Shown in pieces: positions 33,926 through 40,077 of a stretch of 40,077 bases of DNA. How positions within the stretch are numbered: the stretch's first letter is position 1; each line of letters starts with the position of its first letter. The notes under the pieces were generated by a model. That model saw only the letters and a program-made list of their open reading frames with translations. It was not told the origin of the DNA and searched no databases. The DNA is from Bacillota bacterium (GTDB lineage Bacteria; Bacillota; Clostridia; Lachnospirales; Lachnospiraceae), in the NCBI GenBank assembly GCA_023410575.1, contig JAEYPP010000090.1, forward strand, positions 1 to 40,077. Reading direction: 5' to 3'. The translations under genes were made by a program, and so were the position numbers.

Positions 33926-35146
33926 TTATGATCGATAATCTGCATTGATTTTTACATAATCGTACGTCAAATCACAACCCCAAGCAGTTGCTGATTCCTC
34001 TCCTGCTTTCATATCCGCAATCACAGTTACCTCTTTTGAAGATAAAATCTTTGCAGCTAGTTCTTCTGAAAACTCTAATGCCACACCATCTTCAATCAAT
34101 TTTACTTTACCTTCCACACTCTCAAAATATAAGTCGACTGTATCAGGATTAAATTTAACGCCTGAATAACCCAACGCACAGATAAATCTTCCACAGTTCG
34201 CATCATTTCCAAACACTGCTGTCTTAACAAGACTAGATGTAATAATTGATTTACTAAGGATAACGGCCTCATCATAAGTAGTAGCATGATAAATCTTTGC
34301 TTCAATCAGTTTGCTAGCACCTTCTCCGTCGGCAGCCATTATCTTAGCAAGATTCGTAGATACATAATTTAATGCCTCGCAAAATAGTACAAAATCTGCA
34401 TCCTTTTTAGTAATTTCTTCATTGCCAGCTAATCCGTTCGCTAGCACTACATATGTATCATTCGTTGAAGTATCTCGATCGACTGAAATCATATTGAAAC
34501 TCTTCTGCACACTAGCACTTAAAGCTTCTTGTAATAACTCTTTGCTTATTGCTGCATCTGTTGTAACAACACCTAGCATTGTAGCCATATTGGGATGTAT
34601 CATACCTGAGCCCTTTGCCATTGCACCAATTGTGACAGTTTTTCCTCCAAGTTCAATAGAAACCGCACATTCCTTTGAGACTGTATCGGTTGTCATAATC
34701 GCTTCGGCTGCTAGATGTCCTGCTTCTATTGTATCAGCTAATGCTTCCTTTAAAAGCTTCGTTCCTGCTACTATTGTATTCATTGGCATACTTCTTCCAA
34801 TCACACCTGTCGATGCGGTTAGAACGGTATCTGCTTCAATTCCTAATTGTTTTGCCATCTCTTTTGCCATAGTTTCATTGTCTTGTTCTCCAACGGCTCC
34901 AGTACATGCATTAGCTACACCACTATTTAAGATAACTGCCTGTAGTTTCTTTCCACTCTTAATTAAGTCAATATCCCACTTCACAGGAGCTGCTTTTACG
35001 ATATTCGTTGTAAAGGTACCAGCTGCAACTGCTGGAACTGTTGAATATACCAAAGCCATGTCTTTCTTTTGTTTCTTTATTCCTGCATATACACCGGCAG
35101 CTTGAAATCCCATTGCTGCAGTAACACCACCACTTATTGTTTTCAT
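33926..35146 (-). CDS. argJ: Glutamate N-acetyltransferase / amino-acid acetyltransferase
   Basis: The start is ATG 35146, with GGCGGG upstream; the frame remains open to 35203 but without support. The 406-residue proenzyme self-cleaves before the Thr of the ATML motif (T189, in HPNMATMLG), giving alpha and beta chains. ArgJ recycles the acetyl group from acetylornithine to glutamate and, in bifunctional forms, also makes N-acetylglutamate from acetyl-CoA. It is first in argJ-argB-argD; argC, argF and argH are not in the window. Promoter and ARG-box-like sequences lie upstream. Confidence 0.94.
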   Translation of the reverse strand: MKTISGGVTAAMGFQAAGVYAGIKKQKKDMALVYSTVPAVAAGTFTTNIVKAAPVKWDIDLIKSGKKLQAVILNSGVANACTGAVGEQDNETMAKEMAKQLGIEADTVLTASTGVIGRSMPMNTIVAGTKLLKEALADTIEAGHLAAEAIMTTDTVSKECAVSIELGGKTVTIGAMAKGSGMIHPNMATMLGVVTTDAAISKELLQEALSASVQKSFNMISVDRDTSTNDTYVVLANGLAGNEEITKKDADFVLFCEALNYVSTNLAKIMAADGEGASKLIEAKIYHATTYDEAVILSKSIITSSLVKTAVFGNDANCGRFICALGYSGVKFNPDTVDLYFESVEGKVKLIEDGVALEFSEELAAKILSSKEVTVIADMKAGEESATAWGCDLTYDYVKINADYRS

Positions 35147-35208
35147 ATAAAATCCCGCCTTTCTATATCTTAAGAGTTTACCGATCGATAAATGATATGC
35201 CATACGCC

Positions 35209-35249
35209 CAAGTATTTTTATGCATTAATCTCATCATTTATGCATTAAT
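35209..35249 (-). promoter_or_regulatory. ARG-box-like direct repeats in the argJ leader
   Basis: The 12-nt sequence ATTAATGCATAA (minus strand) occurs twice, at 35218-35229 and 35238-35249, two helical turns apart. The first copy extends to AATGCATAAAAATACTTG (35209-35226), which matches 14 of 18 positions of the Bacillus ARG box as I recall it. Both lie downstream of the promoter, where ArgR could block. Confidence 0.45.
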
Positions 35250-35267
35250 TTGGTAAAAGTTTTTATA

Positions 35268-35296
35268 ATTATACATCTAAAATAATTATTATGCAA
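35268..35296 (-). promoter_or_regulatory. Sigma-A promoter of argJBD
   Basis: On the minus strand TTGCAT (35291-35296), 17 nt, then TATAAT (35268-35273). Confidence 0.7.
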
Positions 35297-35334
35297 GTAT
35301 TAATTCATTTTTTTATTTATTACTTTTATGAACA

Positions 35335-35366
35335 AAAAAAGTGCTTTGCACTCAAAACACTTTTTT
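35335..35366 (-). terminator. Intrinsic terminator after maf
   Basis: A stem of 12-14 bp around GTGTTTTG and CAAAGCAC with loop AGTG ends in a run of seven T on the minus strand. It closes the PAP2-maf unit before the argJ promoter. Confidence 0.85.
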
Positions 35367-35369
35367 CGT

Positions 35370-35948
35370 TTATCTATTCGTTAACTCCTTTAATACTTTG
35401 TATAAATGTGCAATTGGCAATCCAACGATTGTGTAGTAATCCCCTTCAATTCGATTGACAAAGCAAGCAAACCTTCCTTGTATCGCGTAAGCCCCTGCCT
35501 TGTCCATAGGCTCTTTTGATTCTATATAAGAGTTAATTTCTTTTTCTGACATGGATGCGATGGACACTTTTGCTTTTTCATAAAATGTTTCATATCGACT
35601 TGTTCCATCAGCTTCCTTTACAATCACTGTAACTCCTGTGTATACTTCATGATCTCTTCCTGCAATGGTTCGTAGCATCATTGCCGCATGTTCTTCATCT
35701 TTTGGTTTGCCAAGAATCGATTGTTCCACTGCAACTACGGTATCTGCTCCTATAACAATAACAGGTCCATCTTTTTGCGAGGCTATGTCCTCAGCCTTTA
35801 CTCTCGATAGTTGCATAACAAAATCACTTGGTAAATCCAAAGTCGATATTTCCTCTTTCAGTGAAGGTTCGATTGTAAATTCAAATCCAACTTGACTTAG
35901 TATTTCTTTTCTTCTTGGGGAACCAGAGGCTAATATAATAGGGTACAT
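35370..35948 (-). CDS. maf: Maf-type nucleotide pyrophosphatase
   Basis: The 192-residue protein opens with the Maf signature ILASGSPRRKEILSQ and keeps VIGADTVVAVE, LGKPKDEEHA and KAGAYAIQGRFA. Maf proteins hydrolyse non-canonical or pyrimidine nucleoside triphosphates (dTTP/UTP class) and were linked to septum inhibition. GAAAGGA is about 7 nt before the ATG. It is 19 nt after the PAP2-like gene and probably co-transcribed. Confidence 0.93.
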   Translation of the reverse strand: MYPIILASGSPRRKEILSQVGFEFTIEPSLKEEISTLDLPSDFVMQLSRVKAEDIASQKDGPVIVIGADTVVAVEQSILGKPKDEEHAAMMLRTIAGRDHEVYTGVTVIVKEADGTSRYETFYEKAKVSIASMSEKEINSYIESKEPMDKAGAYAIQGRFACFVNRIEGDYYTIVGLPIAHLYKVLKELTNR

Positions 35949-35967
35949 AAAATTCCTTTCATAATAA

Positions 35968-36684
35968 CTAATTCACAATTTTTTTTGACTTCACTGGACG
36001 AATATTAAAAGGTAAGCATTCCACTAGTTCTGGTTGTAACCGTGTCTTAGCAAAAAGACGATCATACTTTGGAACATACGCAATACAATACATTATAACT
36101 GATAATAATACCGAATAGAAAAAGTCAACGATAGAATGTTGCTTAACAAAAACGGTAGACATACAAATTGATGTACTAAGTATGACAATACTTGCAGTAA
36201 GCCATTTCTTCTTATTTAAACGTGAACATTTTAATACTGCTATCGCTACACCGATGGAATTAAAGCAATGAATACTCGGACAAACATTCGTACCAGGGTC
36301 AATATTATAAATAAACTTTGTCATATTCATTAAGATATTATCTCTTCCTAAGGTATTTAAATCCGGTCGAAAATATACACCGGTTGGATATATCGAATAT
36401 GCGATCAAACAAATAGTCATCCCAATAAACAAAAACATACAGATACGATAGTATTCTTCACGTGAAGTAAAGAAAAAATATGCAATTGCAAGTGGTACAT
36501 ATGGAAACCATATATAATATGGAATGATAAACCATTCATTAAATGGAATATACTGATCCAAAGATATTTCAATTGCATGAAAGGAATCCGCACTTATCTG
36601 CCCCAAATAAAAAAACCAAACTAAATAAATAATAAAATACAATAGTATCCAACCATGATTTAACTTCTTAATAAATTCTTTCAT
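35968..36684 (-). CDS. PAP2-superfamily membrane protein
   Basis: The 238-residue protein has six membrane segments and the PAP2/inositolphosphotransferase motifs: an Arg-rich loop with YFRPDLNTLGRDN, PSIHCFNS (motif 2, in place of the usual PSGH) and KQHSIVDFFYS (motif 3). It would remove or transfer phosphate from a lipid or sugar-lipid on the outer side of the membrane. The PSIHC form fits the Aur1/Ipt1-like branch rather than UppP. AAGGGAG is 7 nt before the ATG. Its own promoter, on the minus strand in the 231-nt gap to argG, is not clear. Confidence 0.85.
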   Translation of the reverse strand: MKEFIKKLNHGWILLYFIIYLVWFFYLGQISADSFHAIEISLDQYIPFNEWFIIPYYIWFPYVPLAIAYFFFTSREEYYRICMFLFIGMTICLIAYSIYPTGVYFRPDLNTLGRDNILMNMTKFIYNIDPGTNVCPSIHCFNSIGVAIAVLKCSRLNKKKWLTASIVILSTSICMSTVFVKQHSIVDFFYSVLLSVIMYCIAYVPKYDRLFAKTRLQPELVECLPFNIRPVKSKKIVN

Positions 36685-36842
36685 TCTAATCTCCCTTTTA
36701 CTATTGTTAAAACTACTCGCTTATACGTCATTAGTCTTAACAATTTTACCTATGTAAACACTACGTAACATTCTAACATAACCATCTTACAAAATATATA
36801 GTATAAAGTAATAAAATTGATTAAGAATTTATTAAAAAGGTA

Positions 36843-36898
36843 TTGAAACTATTTTAGTTTTGATGTATATTTATAACATTCAATTGATTTTTATTCAA
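36843..36898 (+). promoter_or_regulatory. argG promoter with an ARG-box-like operator
   Basis: TTGAAA (36843-36848), 17 nt, TATATT (36866-36871). Just downstream, TTGATTTTTATTCAA (36884-36898) is an imperfect palindrome whose reverse, TTGAATAAAAATCAA, resembles the ARG box. It is 18 nt before the argG ATG and next to its ribosome site AAAGGAGG. Confidence 0.6.
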
Positions 36899-36915
36899 TA
36901 AAGGAGGAAATTACG

Positions 36916-38145
36916 ATGAAAGAAAAAGTTATTCTCGCATATTCTGGTGGATTGGATACCACTGCTATTATTCCTTGGTTAAAGGAAAATTATGATTACG
37001 AAGTTATCTGCTGCTGTATCGATGTTGGTCAGGGCAATGAATTAGATGGGCTTGAAGAAAGAGCAAAACTTTCAGGAGCTACAAAGTTGTACATAGAGCA
37101 TTTAACCGATGAATTTGTTGATGAATATATCATTCCATGCGTAAAAGCTAATGCTATTTACGAAAATAAATATTTACTTGGTACTTCTATGGCAAGACCT
37201 GTAATCGCTAAGAAATTAGTTGAGGTTGCTAGAAAAGAAGGTGCTGTTGCTATTTGCCACGGTGCTACCGGTAAAGGAAATGACCAAGTGCGTTTTGAAT
37301 TAGGTATCAAGGCATTGGCACCTGATTTAAAGATTATTGCACCTTGGAGATGTAATGACACTTGGAAGATGTCTTCACGTGAAGAAGAAATTGAATACTG
37401 TAAAGCACATGGAATCGATCTTCCTTTCGATGCAAGCCATAGCTATAGCCGTGACCGTAACTTATGGCACATCAGCCATGAAGGACTTGAATTAGAAGAT
37501 CCAGCAAATGCACCTGACTACGACCATTTATTAGTGCTTGGCGTAACACCTGAAAAAGCTCCGAATGAAGGTGAGACACTTTCTCTTACTTTTGAAAAAG
37601 GTGTTCCTGTTGCATTGAATGGAGTTAAGATGAAGGCTTCTGATATTATTACAAAGCTAAATGATCTTGGTGGAAAACATGGTATCGGTATTGTTGATAT
37701 CGTAGAAAACCGTGTGGTTGGTATGAAATCCCGTGGTGTTTATGAGACTCCAGGTGGAACAATCTTAATGGAAGCTCATACACAGCTTGAAGAATTAATT
37801 CTTGATCGTGCAACGTTAACCTGTAAAAAGGAAATCGGCAACAAATTTGCGGATGTTGTATATGAAGGAAAATGGTTTACACCACTTCGTGAAGCTTTAC
37901 AAGCTTTTGTTGAAGTAACTCAGCAATATGTTACTGGTGAAGTTAAGTTAAAACTTTACAAAGGAAATATCATTAAGCAAGGAACAACAAGTCCATATTC
38001 TTTATACAACGAAAGTATTGCTTCGTTTACAACTGGCGATCTTTATGATCATCATGATGCAGAAGGCTTCATTAACCTATTCGGTTTATCCTTAAAGGTT
38101 CGTGCAATGAAGATGGCAGAAGTTGCTAACAACGAAGAGAAATAG
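36916..38145 (+). CDS. argG: Argininosuccinate synthase
   Basis: The 409-residue enzyme begins KEKVILAYSGGLDTTAII with the N-type ATP pyrophosphatase P-loop SGGLDT. It also shows CHGATGKGNDQVRFE and ASHSYSRDRNLWHISHEG, the citrulline and aspartate sites. It joins citrulline and aspartate with ATP to give argininosuccinate. Normal length for the family. AAAGGAGG lies 9 nt before the ATG. argH, often next to it, is absent; the gene is followed directly by a strong terminator, so it is a single-gene unit. Confidence 0.96.
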   Translation: MKEKVILAYSGGLDTTAIIPWLKENYDYEVICCCIDVGQGNELDGLEERAKLSGATKLYIEHLTDEFVDEYIIPCVKANAIYENKYLLGTSMARPVIAKKLVEVARKEGAVAICHGATGKGNDQVRFELGIKALAPDLKIIAPWRCNDTWKMSSREEEIEYCKAHGIDLPFDASHSYSRDRNLWHISHEGLELEDPANAPDYDHLLVLGVTPEKAPNEGETLSLTFEKGVPVALNGVKMKASDIITKLNDLGGKHGIGIVDIVENRVVGMKSRGVYETPGGTILMEAHTQLEELILDRATLTCKKEIGNKFADVVYEGKWFTPLREALQAFVEVTQQYVTGEVKLKLYKGNIIKQGTTSPYSLYNESIASFTTGDLYDHHDAEGFINLFGLSLKVRAMKMAEVANNEEK

Positions 38146-38156
38146 GAACAAAACTG

Positions 38157-38205
38157 GGGTTACCTGAAATCTAATTTCTTATAAGATTTCAGGTAACCCT
38201 TTTTA
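38157..38205 (+). terminator. Intrinsic terminator of argG
   Basis: A perfect 16-bp stem (38157-38172 with 38184-38199) around an 11-nt loop is followed by TTTTT. Strong, and probably the only stop for argG. Confidence 0.9.
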
Positions 38206-38234
38206 TGTTTTGATATAATTATACTATCGATATT

Positions 38235-38259
38235 GGGCTATCGCATAAAGCGACAGCCC
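38235..38259. terminator. Small hairpin after the Cys-rich gene
   Basis: A 10-bp stem GGGCTATCGC/GCGACAGCCC with loop ATAAA and one G-U or A-C position. No T run follows on the minus strand, so it is only a possible terminator for the Cys-rich gene. Confidence 0.35.
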
Positions 38260-38273
38260 TGAGTAAGAAATGG

Positions 38274-38582
38274 TCAATCACAACATCTCTCACAACAACG
38301 TCTGCATCTTTCTCTGTCCCTGTCTCTGCTACAGCCACAACCTCTGTCTCTGTCATCTCTGTCTCGGTCTCTGTCTCTGTCACAGCCACAATCTCTGTCT
38401 CTGTCATCTCTGTCACAGTCACAATCTCTGTCTCTGTCACAGCCACAATTTCCGTTTCTACCGCAGCAATTACCACAGCGATTACCAAAGCAATTGCCAA
38501 AGCAGTTACCACAGCGGTTGCCACAGCGGTTACCACAGCAACCATTGAAAAATCCAAAACAATTATTATTGAAACAACACAT
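38274..38582 (-). CDS. Cys/Gly/Asn-rich and Asp/Arg-repeat protein, likely of the spore
   Basis: The 102-residue protein has a Cys-Gly-Asn part (CGNRCGNRCGNCFG, about residues 16-50), then a long charged part of Asp-Arg pairs broken by CGC and CDC (about 50-90) and a Cys/Arg tail (RCRRCCERCCD). It has no signal peptide or membrane segment. The ATG at 38582 is placed 6 nt after GAGGTG; an overlapping frame from 38587 is open because of the repeats but lies too near the ribosome site. Cys-rich proteins of this type are often built into spore coats and cross-linked; a CATAnnnTA box upstream supports mother-cell expression. The function is inferred only. Confidence 0.7.
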   Translation of the reverse strand: MCCFNNNCFGFFNGCCGNRCGNRCGNCFGNCFGNRCGNCCGRNGNCGCDRDRDCDCDRDDRDRDCGCDRDRDRDRDDRDRGCGCSRDRDRERCRRCCERCCD

Positions 38583-38629
38583 ATCATTCACCTCACATTA
38601 ATTATTAATAGTAATTAATACTATCACTA

Positions 38630-38657
38630 TAATCTATGCCAATATTCTACAATTAGT
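38630..38657 (-). promoter_or_regulatory. Candidate sigma-K/sigma-E promoter of the Cys-rich gene
   Basis: On the minus strand, AC (38656-38657), 17 nt, then CATAGATTA (38630-38638), which fits the sigma-K form AC-N16/17-CATAnnnTA; sigma-E has the same -10. The transcript start would be about 40 nt before the ATG. Confidence 0.45.
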
Positions 38658-38720
38658 GACAAATAATAAAATAAAATGTCATATCTTATCTTTCGAATTT
38701 CATTTGAATATGATTAAACA

Positions 38721-38749
38721 TTGAAGCACAAAATTTCATATGCTATAAT
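38721..38749 (+). promoter_or_regulatory. Sigma-A promoter of the GH94 gene
   Basis: TTGAAG (38721-38726), 17 nt, TATAAT (38744-38749), followed by the AAGGAG ribosome site at 38790-38795. No clear operator or cre-like site is seen. Confidence 0.7.
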
Positions 38750-38803
38750 TGAAGAAACGTTGTTTTATGTTAATATTGAGATTTAGTTTAAGGAGACAAA
38801 TTT

Positions 38804-40077
38804 ATGAATTATGGATATTTCGATGAAGTAAACAGAGAGTACGTTATAACAAAGCCAAATACGCCTGCACCTTGGGCCAACTATCTGGGTTCACCAGAAT
38901 ATGGTGCAATCATCTCAAACAATGCTGGCGGATACAGCTTTGTAAAAAGTGGTGCAAATGGTAGAATTTCAAGATATATATTTAATCAAGAAGATAAACC
39001 AGGACGTTACCTTTATTTAAGAGATGATGATGCAAAAGATTATTGGTCAGCTTCTTGGCAACCAGTTGGGAAAGATTTGAATACATATAAGAATGTATGT
39101 CGCCATGGTACAGCCTACACAATCATTAGCGCAGATTATGCTAACATACATAGTGAGGCATTGTATTATGTACCACTGAATAAAACACATGAAGTTTGGA
39201 GATTAAAGGTAACGAATAACGATTCAAAAGAACGTTCCATCTCTACCTTTGGTTATATAGAATTTACGAATGAAGATCATTATGAAAATGATCAGGTGAA
39301 TTTACAGTATACTCTATTTATTACTAGAACATATTTTAAAGGGAATAAGATTCTTCAAGTAATTAATGAAAATGATTGTAAAGATGAACAAGGTACTAAC
39401 CATAGAGAACGTTTCTTTGGTATGGTTGGACAACCTATCACCTCTTATAATGGAGATAAAACTTCATTTATCGGTAACTATCATAGTTATGGTAATCCAA
39501 TTGCAATAGAGAATGGTCAATGTGATAATACATTAAACTACAATTCCAACAGCTGCGGCGCACTTCATTCTGCAGTTAAGCTAGCACCTGGTGAGACGAA
39601 AGAGTTCATTTATGTGTTAGGTAAGAAAAATGACAAAGAATCCTCAGAAATCTTAAAGCAATATGAAGCTGCTGGTGCTGTTGATGCAGAATTAGAAGAG
39701 TTAAAATCTTACTGGCACACTAAATTAGAAAACTTCAAAGTGAATACTCCAGATGCAAACTTTAACAGCATGATTAACACCTGGAACGCATATCAATGCT
39801 TTATGACATTTATCTGGTCAAGAGCTGCTTCTTTTATCTATTGTGGCTTAAGAAACGGTTATGGTTATCGTGATACCGTTCAGGATATTCAAGGTGTAAT
39901 TCATCTTGATCCTGAAGCTGCTGCTGATAAAATTCGCTTCATGTTATCTGCTCAAGTGAATAATGGTGGTGGTTTGCCTTTAGTAAAATTTGATCATAAT
40001 GCAGGTCATGAAGATACTCCAGATGATATGTCTTATGTACAGGCAACCGGACATCCTGCTTATCGTGCAGATGATGC
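38804..40077 (+). CDS. GH94 beta-glycoside phosphorylase (5' part, runs off the window)
   Basis: The first 424 codons are present, starting with ATG 38804, 8 nt after AAGGAG. The start MNYGYFDEVNREYVITKPNTP and the motifs NNAGGYSF, PGRYLYLRDD and GYGYRDTVQDIQG place it in GH94 (formerly GT36). The RDTVQD segment at 356-361 holds the catalytic Asp. These intracellular enzymes split beta-linked disaccharides with phosphate and give a sugar 1-phosphate, saving ATP. The form of the catalytic region resembles the chitobiose/laminaribiose type at least as much as cellobiose phosphorylase, so the substrate is open. The C-terminal (alpha/alpha)6 barrel continues past the end. Confidence 0.9.
   Translation, partial: MNYGYFDEVNREYVITKPNTPAPWANYLGSPEYGAIISNNAGGYSFVKSGANGRISRYIFNQEDKPGRYLYLRDDDAKDYWSASWQPVGKDLNTYKNVCRHGTAYTIISADYANIHSEALYYVPLNKTHEVWRLKVTNNDSKERSISTFGYIEFTNEDHYENDQVNLQYTLFITRTYFKGNKILQVINENDCKDEQGTNHRERFFGMVGQPITSYNGDKTSFIGNYHSYGNPIAIENGQCDNTLNYNSNSCGALHSAVKLAPGETKEFIYVLGKKNDKESSEILKQYEAAGAVDAELEELKSYWHTKLENFKVNTPDANFNSMINTWNAYQCFMTFIWSRAASFIYCGLRNGYGYRDTVQDIQGVIHLDPEAAADKIRFMLSAQVNNGGGLPLVKFDHNAGHEDTPDDMSYVQATGHPAYRADD

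Noticed and set aside
34422..35105. Plus-strand frame of 227 codons
   Set aside because: It lies fully inside argJ on the other strand; argJ is complete and has family motifs.
38219..38587. Open frame MICVVSIIIV with Thr-Glu repeats overlapping the Cys-rich gene
   Set aside because: Its ATG is only about 2 nt from GAGGTG, and the frame is open because the DNA repeats lack stops; the Cys-rich frame has proper spacing.

Overview
The window looks like chromosome from a low-GC, spore-forming, Gram-positive anaerobe of the Clostridia, most likely a Lachnospiraceae member. By memory of the proteins it resembles Lachnoclostridium (Clostridium) phytofermentans; this is an impression, not a database result. 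The support is strong AGGAGG-type ribosome sites, sigma-A promoters of TTGACA-17-TATAAT type, a candidate mother-cell sigma promoter, a GerMN lipoprotein, a Bce-type peptide-antibiotic module and a GH94 sugar phosphorylase. Most genes are on the minus strand. I saw no rRNA, tRNA, CRISPR array, prophage or transposase.

Layout. 1-9.5 kb: a two-copy lipoprotein, a GNAT acetyltransferase, an XRE regulator with a glycine-rich tail, a long fusion of TrmO-like methyltransferase domains to a UvrA-type ATPase next to a MerR regulator, then a PadR regulator with a HAAS/DUF4097 protein. 9.7-11.4 kb: an aspartate/glutamate racemase gene broken by a structured repeat, and a Cof-type HAD phosphatase. 11.4-16.2 kb: a five-gene operon (SPFH protein with three zinc ribbons, four-TM protein, zinc-ribbon helical protein, coiled-coil membrane protein, and a 52-residue microprotein) behind a near-consensus promoter. 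This is the best candidate for a little-described system. 16.4-21 kb: bceR-bceS and bceA-bceB. 21.1-24.7 kb: holA and a phospholipid operon (LPG-synthase-type flippase, pssA, psd). 24.9-31.2 kb: comEA, a WalR/WalK-like two-component pair, a GerMN lipoprotein and comEC, all in one direction. 31.3-38.1 kb: a small DMT transporter, arginine biosynthesis genes argJ-argB-argD, maf, a PAP2-type membrane protein, and argG on the plus strand. 38.2-40 kb: a Cys-rich repeat protein, probably of the spore, and the 5' part of a GH94 phosphorylase that runs off the window.

Working together. ArgJ, ArgB and ArgD make acetylated ornithine precursors and recycle the acetyl group, and ArgG acts later; both promoters carry ARG-box-like sequences. 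BceRS probably senses flux through BceAB and acts at a TTACA-N4-TGTAA site before bceA. PssA makes phosphatidylserine and Psd converts it to phosphatidylethanolamine. ComEA and ComEC would bind and import DNA. Two copies of a GC-rich structured repeat (about 10.0 kb and 28.3 kb) share a 54-nt ungapped core, and one has inactivated the racemase. Several start codons given here are downstream of the longest open frame, because a good ribosome site or overlap with the preceding gene favours them.
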